Assembly (NCBI GenBank): GCA_023459095.1
Contig: JAEWVQ010000139.1
Location: forward strand, 1 to 22,589
From: Pseudomonadota bacterium
GTDB lineage: Bacteria; Pseudomonadota; Gammaproteobacteria; Burkholderiales; Rhodocyclaceae
Length of the DNA: 22,589 nt
Direction of reading: 5' to 3'
The position numbers and the translations under genes are program-made. The notes beneath the pieces are model-generated. The model had not been told where the DNA came from, did no database searches, and saw only the letters and a list, made by a program, of their open reading frames with translations. Positions 13,429 through 20,377 of this stretch are shown here, piece after piece. The first letter of the stretch is position 1. Every line of letters starts with the position of its first letter.

Positions 13429-15873
13429 TCATTCGTAGCCGAACACGCGGTTGGCGCCGGGGTCGTTGATCTTGCCATAGCCGGGAACGCTGCGTTTGAT
13501 CAGGTTGACCGGACTCGAGCCGATGCTCGCCAGGTCGTTGAGTTCGAGTTGCACGAACACTGCCTTGGTGACGTCGTCCTCGCGCGTGGCGAAGCGGTGC
13601 ATGGCGACGCGGAACACCCAGCAGCCGCCGTCGTACTCGAGTCCGCCGATGGCCTCGGTGAGGCGCTTGTCCTCGAGCGAGTGGGTCAGGCGGCCGACGC
13701 CATACCAGTTGCCGCCGAGCGGCCACTGCCCCGAGACGTCGACGTCGCGCAGGATGTCGCGGGCGTAGCGGTAGCTGAAGTTGAAGGCCTTGGCGAACTC
13801 CGGCTGATAGCGCAGGGTGGCGTTGAAGCGCTCGGTTTCGCTCTCGTCGGTGTTGTACTGCAGCAGAGTGTCGAAGCTGGTGTAACGCGTGAGCCGTCCG
13901 CTGAAACCGCCGAGCACGTCGGTGCGGCGGCTGGTGCGCGGTGTCTCGCCGGCAGTGACGCGCTGATCCTCGAAGTAGTAGCGCTGGCCGACCAGGGCGC
14001 GCATGCGCTCGGCGCCGGTGGCGGGGTCGATCAGACGCGTGGTGACCGCCGCCGTCACCTGATTGGCGTCGCCGATGCGGTCGCCGCCGGAATAGCGGTT
14101 CTCGGCGAAGATCTGCGCGAAACCGAAGTCGTAGCGGCTGGTGTCGAACAGCGGAATGTCGTCCTGGCGGCGATAGGGCACGTTCAGGTAATAGACGCGC
14201 GGCTCCAGGGTCTGCACGTAGTCCTGGCCGAACAGGCGGGCCTCGCGCTCGAAGGTCATCCCGCTATCGACCGAGAAGATCGGCACGCTGCGGTTGATCG
14301 AGGTGCGGCCGTCGGCGAACAGCGGCTCGTCGAGATCGTATTGCGTGTAGTGCACGCCGACCTTGGGGGTGACGTAGTAGCCGGCCTGCACGTAGGGCAG
14401 CGCCAGGCTCGGGTAGGCGGTGAAACGCGAGCCCTCGGCCCAGTTCTCGTCGGGGTGGGCGAACTGCACGTACTCGCCCTGGAAGCCGGCGGCGAGCCCG
14501 CCCGCCAGATCGGGGCGCGAGGCGCTCAGCAGCACCTGCGGCAGGCGGCGGTAAGGGGTGACGATGGGGTTTTCGGGGTCGGTGTTGAGCGTCTGATAAC
14601 TCTGCACCAGTGCCGAGGCGCTCCACCAGCCACCGCCGGTGTAGATCAGCCGCCCCTCGCGCAGCAGGTTGACGCGCGAGGCCATCGAAATGTGCGAGCT
14701 CAGATCCTCGAAGTACTCGTCGTCGGATACGCCGTTGAGGTCGAGCGAGCCATACAGCGTGGGGGTGAGCCACTGCTGGTGCTGCAGCGAGCCGAGCGTG
14801 CGCTCCTCGCCGGTGAGGTTGTCGCGCGGCAGCCATTCGACCCGGCTCTCGCCGTAGTAGCTGTCGCCCATGTAGCGGACTTCGCCGCCGAGCTGCATGC
14901 CGCGCCGCCCCATCCAGCGCGGCACGATGGTGGCATCGTAATTGGGCGCGATGTTCCAGTAGTAGGGGACGGTGATGTCGACACCAGTCTTGTTCGACGA
15001 GCCGATGGTCGGCGGCAGCACGCCGGACTGACGCTGGCCCACCAGCGGGAACTCCGCCCACGGCATCCAGAACAGCGGCACGTCCTTGAACACCACGGTG
15101 CTGTTGCGGGCGACGCCGATCTCGCGGTCGTAGTCGAGCTGCAGGTCGCCGGCCTTGATGTACCAGTCGGGGTCGTCGACGCGACAGGTCGACCAGGTGG
15201 CGTTCGCCAGGCGGTACTGGTTCTCGCCCTCGAAGTGCAGGACGTCGGCGCGGCCGCCCCCCGACACCTGGCGCGGCTCGCCGCCGGGTTCGCGCGGTTC
15301 GCGCGTGCGGGTGATCTCGTAGCGTGGCGACTGGAAGACGCCGACGCGGTCGCCCACCACCAGGCTCGCCGACGGCCCGGAAATTTCGTCCGGCCCCTGG
15401 CGCAGGCGCACGTTGCCCTCGGCCAGCGCCTCGTCGGTGGGTTCGCGGTAGGTGAGCTGGTCGGCGGTCAGCAGCAGCTCATCGCGCTGCAGTTCGGCCT
15501 CGCCCTCGGCGACCATTTCCAGCGCACGCGTGCCGCGGATGCGCAGCGCGCGCACCTCGGTGGAACCGGGCGCCGCGGCTGCATCTGCCTCCTGCGCCAC
15601 GTCGGGCTGCGCGCGGCCGGGAGCTGGCGCGGCAACCGGCTGCCCCCCGCGCGGAGAAGCCGCTGCCGGCTCGACACGCCTGATTGCGGCGGGCGACTGC
15701 ACCTCGGTCACCGGCGCCGTGCCGGCGGAGCGGGGCGCAGCCGGCGCCGGCTTGGCCACCTGATCGCCCCCGCGACCGCCGCGCACCAGGTCCGGAGAGA
15801 CCACCAGCGCGGGCATGCCGGATGCAAAAACCGTCCCCGACATCCAGCACAACAGCAGCGGAATCACTCGCAT
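13429..15873 (-). CDS. lptD: LPS-assembly outer-membrane protein LptD
   Basis: LptD, with the lipoprotein LptE, inserts lipopolysaccharide into the outer leaflet. The 814-residue precursor has a signal peptide (about 1-18), a Pro/Ala-rich linker (about 35-105), an OstA/LptA-like jellyroll (about 106-250) and a C-terminal barrel. Barrel hallmarks include FKDVPLFWMPWAEFPL and GLEYDGGCWVFRV. Only two cysteines remain after the signal peptide: Cys230 (WSTCRVDDPDW) and Cys751 (GGCW). E. coli has four, forming two disulfides. The ATG at 15873 is chosen because the signal peptide starts there. An ATG at 15948 would add 25 mostly basic residues. Ribosome binding sites are weak for both. The final aromatic residues are FGYE rather than a terminal Phe. 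Confidence 0.95.
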   Translation of the reverse strand: MRVIPLLLCWMSGTVFASGMPALVVSPDLVRGGRGGDQVAKPAPAAPRSAGTAPVTEVQSPAAIRRVEPAAASPRGGQPVAAPAPGRAQPDVAQEADAAAAPGSTEVRALRIRGTRALEMVAEGEAELQRDELLLTADQLTYREPTDEALAEGNVRLRQGPDEISGPSASLVVGDRVGVFQSPRYEITRTREPREPGGEPRQVSGGGRADVLHFEGENQYRLANATWSTCRVDDPDWYIKAGDLQLDYDREIGVARNSTVVFKDVPLFWMPWAEFPLVGQRQSGVLPPTIGSSNKTGVDITVPYYWNIAPNYDATIVPRWMGRRGMQLGGEVRYMGDSYYGESRVEWLPRDNLTGEERTLGSLQHQQWLTPTLYGSLDLNGVSDDEYFEDLSSHISMASRVNLLREGRLIYTGGGWWSASALVQSYQTLNTDPENPIVTPYRRLPQVLLSASRPDLAGGLAAGFQGEYVQFAHPDENWAEGSRFTAYPSLALPYVQAGYYVTPKVGVHYTQYDLDEPLFADGRTSINRSVPIFSVDSGMTFEREARLFGQDYVQTLEPRVYYLNVPYRRQDDIPLFDTSRYDFGFAQIFAENRYSGGDRIGDANQVTAAVTTRLIDPATGAERMRALVGQRYYFEDQRVTAGETPRTSRRTDVLGGFSGRLTRYTSFDTLLQYNTDESETERFNATLRYQPEFAKAFNFSYRYARDILRDVDVSGQWPLGGNWYGVGRLTHSLEDKRLTEAIGGLEYDGGCWVFRVAMHRFATREDDVTKAVFVQLELNDLASIGSSPVNLIKRSVPGYGKINDPGANRVFGYE

Positions 15874-15967
15874 CCGCGTATTCAGGCCCCGATCTCGCAA
15901 AGCGCTCCCCGTCTTCCGGACTGTGGGCGGCCGCCCCGTCGGCGCCACCGTATTGATAAACTCGCGG

Positions 15968-15973
15968 ATTCTA
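15968..15973 (-). promoter_or_regulatory. -10 candidate for lptD
   Basis: On the minus strand, TAGAAT (15973-15968) differs from TATAAT at one base and sits within GTAGAATCCGC. The same 11 bases occur before dusB. A start near 15961 gives lptD a leader of about 88 bases. No convincing -35 is visible, and no sigma-E-type GGAACTT/TCTGA pair is seen. The same 125-base gap must also hold the amgK promoter, for which TTGATA at 15953-15958 (+ strand) is a possible -35 without a good -10. Confidence 0.4.
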
Positions 15974-15998
15974 CACGAACGTCCGCGGAGTACCCCGC

Positions 15999-17018
15999 TT
16001 GCAACGACTCGCCCAGCTCCAGACCTGGCTCGCCACCCGCTATCCGGGGCGCGCCTTCGACCTCGCGCCGGCCTCCGCCGACGCCAGCTTTCGCCGTTAT
16101 TTCCGCCTGCGCTTCGCCGACGACGGCAGCACCCTCGTCGTCATGGATGCGCCGCCCGCGCACGAGGACTGCCGGCCGTGGCTGCAGGTCGCCGCGCTGT
16201 TCCGCGCCGCCGGCGTCCACGTCCCCGAGGTGCTCGCCGAAGACCTCGACCAGGGCTTCCTGCTGCTCTCCGACCTTGGCAGCACCACCTACCTCGCCGC
16301 GTTGACGCGCGAGGGCTGTACCCCGCACGACGCCGCCCACCTCTACGCCGACGCCCTCGGCACCCTGACCGCGATCCAGCTCGCCAGCCGGCCGGGCGTG
16401 CTCCCCGCGTACTCGCGCGAACTGCTGCAGCGCGAGCTGATGCTGTTCCCCGAGTGGTACGTCGCCCGCCACAAAGGCGTGACCCTCAGCGACAAGGAAA
16501 CGACCACCCTGCACGACGCGTTCGAGCGCATCCTCGCGGTGAATCTGGCCGAGCCGCAGGTCTTCGTGCACCGCGACTACCATTCGCGCAACCTCATGCA
16601 CATCGCCGACGGCGCCAATCCGGGGGTGATCGACTTCCAGGACGCGGTGTACGGCCCGCTCACCTACGATCTCGCCTCGCTGTTCAAGGACGCCTACCTC
16701 CGCTGGGACGAGGAGTTCGTCCTCGACCTGCTCGCGCGCTACTGGGAAGCCGCACGCAGCCTCGGCCTGCCGGTGCGCGCCGACTTCGCCGACTTCCACC
16801 GCGACTACGAGTGGATGGCGGTGCAGCGCCACCTCAAGGTCCTCGGCATCTTCGCCCGCCTTTACCACCGCGACGGCAAGGACGGCTACCTCGCCGACAT
16901 GCCCCTGGTAATGGACTACCTGCGTCGCGCCTGCAAGCGCTACCGCGACCTCGGCCCACTGCTCAAGCTGCTCGACAAGCTCGAGCCCGAACCCGTGCAG
17001 TTCGGCTACACCTTCTGA
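15999..17018 (+). CDS. amgK: Anomeric MurNAc/GlcNAc kinase
   Basis: AmgK phosphorylates the anomeric carbon of MurNAc (and GlcNAc) recovered from cell-wall turnover, feeding MurU. The 339-residue protein has the aminoglycoside-phosphotransferase kinase fold. It shows the N-lobe segment ASFRRYFRLRF (29-39), the catalytic loop HRDYHSRNL (191-199; Asp193 and Asn198) and the metal-binding IDFQDA (211-216; Asp212). Pairing with a MurU gene, and divergence from lptD, are as described in Pseudomonas putida, which decides AmgK over other phosphotransferases. No ATG is available near the N-terminus. The TTG at 15999, with GGAG at 15987-15990, is the best start. The stop shares one base with the murU start (TGATG), so the two are coupled. 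Confidence 0.92.
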   Translation: MQRLAQLQTWLATRYPGRAFDLAPASADASFRRYFRLRFADDGSTLVVMDAPPAHEDCRPWLQVAALFRAAGVHVPEVLAEDLDQGFLLLSDLGSTTYLAALTREGCTPHDAAHLYADALGTLTAIQLASRPGVLPAYSRELLQRELMLFPEWYVARHKGVTLSDKETTTLHDAFERILAVNLAEPQVFVHRDYHSRNLMHIADGANPGVIDFQDAVYGPLTYDLASLFKDAYLRWDEEFVLDLLARYWEAARSLGLPVRADFADFHRDYEWMAVQRHLKVLGIFARLYHRDGKDGYLADMPLVMDYLRRACKRYRDLGPLLKLLDKLEPEPVQFGYTF

Positions 17019-17704
17019 TGAAGGCGATGATCCTCGCCGCCGGTCGCGGCGAACGCATGCGCCCGCTCACCGACCGCTGCCCCAAGCCGCTGCTCGAAGC
17101 CGGCGGCAAGCCGCTCATCGTCTGGCACATCGAGCGTCTGCGCGCAGCCGGCTTCACCGAACTGGTGATCAACCACGCCCACCTCGGCCACCTCCTCGAA
17201 GCCGCGCTCGGCGACGGCAGCGCGTGGGGCGTGCGCATCGCGTGGTCGGCCGAGACCCACGCTCTGGAAACCGCCGGCGGCATCGCCCACGCCTTGCCGC
17301 TGCTCGGCGACGCGCCCTTCCTCGTGATCAATGGCGACGTGTTCTGCGACGCCGACCTCGCCGCGCTGCGCCACGCCGCCGAAGGCCTGCGCGCCGACGG
17401 CCCCCTCGCCCACCTGTTGCTGGTGGACAACCCGCCCCACCACCCCGACGGCGACTTCGCCCTCGACGGCGACTACCGCGTGCACGACGCCGCCCCTCCC
17501 CGCCTGACCTTCAGCGGCATAGGCGCCTACCACCCGGCGCTGTTCGCCGGCCTCGCCGGCGACACGCCCGCCAAGCTCGCTCCCCTGCTGCGCGCGGCGA
17601 TGGCCACCGGTCGGATCACCGGCCGCCGCCACCCCGGCCGCTGGATCGACGTCGGCACCCCGGAGCGACTCGCCGAACTCGACGCCAGCCTGCGCGCACG
17701 CTGA
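17018..17704 (+). CDS. murU: MurNAc alpha-1-phosphate uridylyltransferase
   Basis: MurU converts MurNAc-1-phosphate and UTP to UDP-MurNAc, so recycled wall sugar bypasses the fosfomycin-sensitive MurA step. The 228-residue nucleotidyltransferase has the signature LAAGRGERMRPLT (6-18), Lys23 in PKPLLE, ETAGGIAHAL (84-93) and the metal-binding NGDVFCD (105-111). It lacks the left-handed-helix domain of GlmU, consistent with the short MurU type. Sequence alone could suggest a general sugar-phosphate nucleotidyltransferase; adjacency to amgK makes MurU the likely identity. Only 45 bases separate it from pepP. Confidence 0.92.
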   Translation: MKAMILAAGRGERMRPLTDRCPKPLLEAGGKPLIVWHIERLRAAGFTELVINHAHLGHLLEAALGDGSAWGVRIAWSAETHALETAGGIAHALPLLGDAPFLVINGDVFCDADLAALRHAAEGLRADGPLAHLLLVDNPPHHPDGDFALDGDYRVHDAAPPRLTFSGIGAYHPALFAGLAGDTPAKLAPLLRAAMATGRITGRRHPGRWIDVGTPERLAELDASLRAR

Positions 17705-17736
17705 TCCCCACGCCCGCCGCCCCGTTCGCGACGTGA

Positions 17737-17742
17737 CATAAT
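17737..17742 (+). promoter_or_regulatory. -10 candidate for pepP, possibly leaderless
   Basis: CATAAT at 17737-17742 matches TATAAT at five of six positions. A start seven bases further falls at about 17749, one base before the ATG at 17750. No ribosome binding site precedes that ATG, which fits a leaderless message. No -35 match is present in the G/C-only stretch upstream. Confidence 0.3.
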
Positions 17743-17749
17743 TGCGCCC

Positions 17750-19099
17750 ATGAACGCCCCGTCCTGCACCGCTTTCGACCTCGCCCCCTTCGCCGCCCGC
17801 CGCGCGCGCCTGCTAGAGCGCATGCAGGCCGTCGGCGGCGGCGTCGCCATTCTGCCCACCGCGCCCGAGCGCGCGCGCAACCGCGACACCCATTACCCGT
17901 ACCGCCACGACAGCTATTTCTACTACCTCACCGGCTTTCGCGAGCCCGAAGCGGTGGTCGTGCTGGTTGCCGGCGAGGTGCCGAAGCAGATCCTGTTCTG
18001 CCGCCAGAAGGACGAGGAGCGCGAGATCTGGGACGGCTTCCGCCACGGCCCCGAAGCGGCCCGCGAACGCTTCGGTTTCGACGAGGCGTGGACCATCGGC
18101 GACCTCGAACGCCGGCTGCCCGACTACCTCGCCGAACAACCGGTGCTGTGGAGCGGCCTCGGCTACGACAACGAGTGGGACGCCAAGGTCATGGCCGCGC
18201 TCAACGCGGTGCGCGCCAACGCGCGCAGCGGCGTGACCCCGCCGCACTCGGTGCGCGACCTGCGCGCCGAACTCGACGACATGCGCCTGATCAAGGACGC
18301 CAGCGAACTCGCAATCATGAAGCGGGCCGCGCAGATTTCGGCGGGCGCCCACGTTCGGGCGATGCGCGCCACCGCGCCCGGACGCTTCGAGTACGAGATC
18401 GAGGCCGAACTGCTGCACGCCTTCCGCACCGCCGGCAGCCAGTACCCCGCCTACCCGTCGATCGTCGCCAGCGGCGCCAACGCCTGCGTGCTGCACTACG
18501 TCGACAACGACCGTCGCATGGCAGACGGCGACCTGCTGCTCATCGACGCCGGCTGCGAACTCGACGGCTACGCCTCCGACATCACCCGCAGCTTTCCGGT
18601 GAACGGCCGCTTCAGCGGCGCGCAGCGCGACGTCTATGAACTGGTGCTCGCCGCCCAGCACGCCGCCAAGGCCGCGATCCGCCCCGGCGCGCACTGGAAT
18701 CAGCCGCACGAAGCCGCGGTCGAGGTGCTCGCGCGCGGCCTGCTCGATCTCGGCCTGCTCAAGGGCAGCTTCGACGCGGTCATGGAAAAGGCCGACTACC
18801 GGCGCTTCTACATGCACCGCACCGGCCACTGGCTGGGCATGGACGTGCACGACGCCGGCGAATACAAGCTAGGCGGCGAATGGCGCCCGCTCGTCGCCGG
18901 CATGGTGCTCACCGTCGAACCCGGCTGCTACATCCGCCCCGCGCCCGACGTGCCCGAAGCATTCTGGAACATCGGCATCCGCATCGAGGACGACGCCGTG
19001 GTCACCGCCGATGGCTGCGAGTTCATCACCGGCGACGTCCCCACCGCGGTCGCCGACATCGAAGCGCTGATGCGCGACGCTCCCCATGGCGCAGCATGA
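17750..19099 (+). CDS. pepP: Xaa-Pro aminopeptidase
   Basis: PepP removes the N-terminal residue from peptides whose second residue is proline, using two manganese ions in the cytoplasm. The 449 residues form the two-domain M24B plan. An N-terminal creatinase-like domain with DSYFYYLTGFREPEA (54-68) precedes a pita-bread catalytic domain. Metal ligands are Asp266 (LLIDAG), Asp277 (ASDITR), His360 (HRTGHWLG), Glu390 (TVEPGCY) and Glu413 (RIEDD). They match E. coli Asp260, Asp271, His354, Glu383 and Glu406 in order and spacing. The ATG at 17750 begins the homology but has no ribosome binding site. The 3' end overlaps the UbiH-family gene by 14 bases. E. coli also has pepP next to ubiH. Confidence 0.95.
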   Translation: MNAPSCTAFDLAPFAARRARLLERMQAVGGGVAILPTAPERARNRDTHYPYRHDSYFYYLTGFREPEAVVVLVAGEVPKQILFCRQKDEEREIWDGFRHGPEAARERFGFDEAWTIGDLERRLPDYLAEQPVLWSGLGYDNEWDAKVMAALNAVRANARSGVTPPHSVRDLRAELDDMRLIKDASELAIMKRAAQISAGAHVRAMRATAPGRFEYEIEAELLHAFRTAGSQYPAYPSIVASGANACVLHYVDNDRRMADGDLLLIDAGCELDGYASDITRSFPVNGRFSGAQRDVYELVLAAQHAAKAAIRPGAHWNQPHEAAVEVLARGLLDLGLLKGSFDAVMEKADYRRFYMHRTGHWLGMDVHDAGEYKLGGEWRPLVAGMVLTVEPGCYIRPAPDVPEAFWNIGIRIEDDAVVTADGCEFITGDVPTAVADIEALMRDAPHGAA

Positions 19100-20237
19100 C
19101 CTGCTCATCGTCGGCGCCGGCCCGGTCGGGCTTGCGCTCGCCCTCGCGCTGAACGACGCCGGCCTCGACGTCGCCATCGCCGACGCGCGCACGCGCGCAG
19201 CCGGCGCCGCCGATCCGCGCGTGCTCGCACTCGCCCACGGCACCCGTCTCACCCTCGAAGCCATGGGCGTGTGGCCCGAACTCGCCGCCACCCCGATCGA
19301 CACCATCCACATCTCGCAGCGCGGCGGCTTCGGCCGCACCCTGCTGCATGCCGCCGACTACGGCGTGCCCGCACTCGGCTACGTGCTCCCCGCCGGCCGC
19401 CTGACCGCGGCACTGCGCGCCCGCGTGGACGCCGCCGGCATCGCCGTGCTCGACGACACCGAAGTCACCGCGCTCACCCCCGGCGCCGACGCGACAACCG
19501 CCACCCTGCGCCGCGCCGACGGCGCCATCGACCACTGCAACGCGCGACTCGCCGCCTGCGCCGAAGGCGGCATGCAGGCCGGCGACCCCGACATCGTCGA
19601 GCACGACTACGGCCAGCACGCCCTCATCTCCGTGGCCACGCCGGTCGGCGACCACCGCCACACCGCATTCGAACGCTTCACCGCCGACGGCCCCCTGGCT
19701 CTGCTGCCGCACGGCGCCGCCTACGCCGTGGTGCATGTGGTGCCGCCGGCGCAGGCCGACGCCCTGCTGCAACTCGACGACGCGCGCTATCTCGCCCACG
19801 TGCAAGAACGCATCGGCCACCGCGTGCGCCTTGCCGCGGTCGCCGAGCGCCTGCGTTATCCGCTGCTGCTGCGCTACCGGCGCAATCCGGTGGGCGCGCG
19901 CACGGTGTGGCTGGGCAATGCGGCACAGACCCTGCACCCGGTCGCCGGCCAGGGTTTCAACCTCGCCCTGCGCGACGTGCACGCGCTCGCGCGCGCGCTC
20001 CTCGAGCACCGTGGCGACCCCGGCGCGCCCGCCACCCTCGCCGCGTTCGGGCGCGGACGCGGCCTCGACCGCCTCGGCACGATCCGCTTCACCGACACCC
20101 TGGTACGCGTGTTCAGCAACGATATCGCGCCGCTCCATCACGCCCGCGGCGCCGGCCTGCTCGCCCTCGACCTGCTGCCCCCGCTGCGCCATTTCGTCGC
20201 CAAGCGGATGATGTTCGGCGCACGCGCCTGGCCCTGA
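19086..20237 (+). CDS. UbiH/UbiF/COQ6-family FAD monooxygenase
   Basis: This is a flavin hydroxylase of the ubiquinone pathway type, acting on a polyprenylated ring at the inner-membrane face. The 383 residues show the dinucleotide-binding GAGPVG (10-15), the early conserved DPRVLALAHGT (43-53) and the family signature LGNAAQTLHPVAGQGFNLALRDV (276-298). The middle DG motif, usually ADG, reads AEGG at 159-162, so Glu160 replaces the Asp. The start lies inside pepP, overlapping by 14 bases. The pepP-ubiH order supports a ubiquinone role. UbiH, UbiI, UbiF and UbiM differ in the carbon they hydroxylate and I cannot choose, so no symbol is given. Function depends on whether the Glu variant is active. 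Confidence 0.87.
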   Translation: MAQHDLLIVGAGPVGLALALALNDAGLDVAIADARTRAAGAADPRVLALAHGTRLTLEAMGVWPELAATPIDTIHISQRGGFGRTLLHAADYGVPALGYVLPAGRLTAALRARVDAAGIAVLDDTEVTALTPGADATTATLRRADGAIDHCNARLAACAEGGMQAGDPDIVEHDYGQHALISVATPVGDHRHTAFERFTADGPLALLPHGAAYAVVHVVPPAQADALLQLDDARYLAHVQERIGHRVRLAAVAERLRYPLLLRYRRNPVGARTVWLGNAAQTLHPVAGQGFNLALRDVHALARALLEHRGDPGAPATLAAFGRGRGLDRLGTIRFTDTLVRVFSNDIAPLHHARGAGLLALDLLPPLRHFVAKRMMFGARAWP

Positions 20238-20247
20238 ACCCCGACGC

Positions 20248-20278
20248 CGGTGTTGTCGGCGGACAACACCGCGTTGTC
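20248..20278. promoter_or_regulatory. Palindrome with three GTTGTC half-sites upstream of dusB-fis
   Basis: CGGTGTTGTC (20248-20257) and GACAACACCG (20262-20271) form a perfect 10-bp inverted repeat around GGCG, starting 11 bases after the monooxygenase stop. A further direct GTTGTC at 20273-20278 lies 21 bases from the first copy, about two helical turns. No T-run follows, so a plain Rho-independent terminator is not supported. It may be an operator for dusB-fis or a 3' hairpin of the pepP operon. Confidence 0.4.
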
Positions 20279-20329
20279 GATCGGGTCTTTCCGCAGCCGC
20301 CGCCTCGCCCCGGCACCGGCCGCATGGGG

Positions 20330-20335
20330 TAGAAT
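20330..20335 (+). promoter_or_regulatory. -10 candidate for the dusB-fis operon
   Basis: TAGAAT is one base away from TATAAT and sits in GTAGAATCCGC, identical over 11 bases to the lptD promoter candidate. The transcript would start near 20342, 36 bases before the dusB ATG. The base composition right after it is C-rich. No good -35 hexamer lies 16-18 bases upstream. Confidence 0.45.
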
Positions 20336-20344
20336 CCGCCCCTT

Positions 20345-20368
20345 CCCCCAGCACGTCCCCCAGCACGT
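20345..20368 (+). repeat. Exact 12-bp tandem duplication in the dusB leader
   Basis: CCCCCAGCACGT occurs twice head to tail, at 20345-20356 and 20357-20368, ending nine bases before the dusB ATG at 20378. It fills the place where a ribosome binding site would be expected, and neither unit contains a purine-rich Shine-Dalgarno sequence. Confidence 0.9.
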
Positions 20369-20377
20369 TCCATTCCC

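Noticed and set aside
13372..16305. 977-residue open frame antisense to lptD
   Set aside because: It covers lptD almost completely and runs past both of its ends. It has no signal, motif or ribosome binding site. LptD shows clear family motifs and domain order.
19026..20366. 446-residue open frame antisense to the UbiH-family gene
   Set aside because: It has Gly/Ala/Val/His-rich sequence, no domain and no ribosome binding site, and it overlaps a gene with all family signatures except one changed residue.
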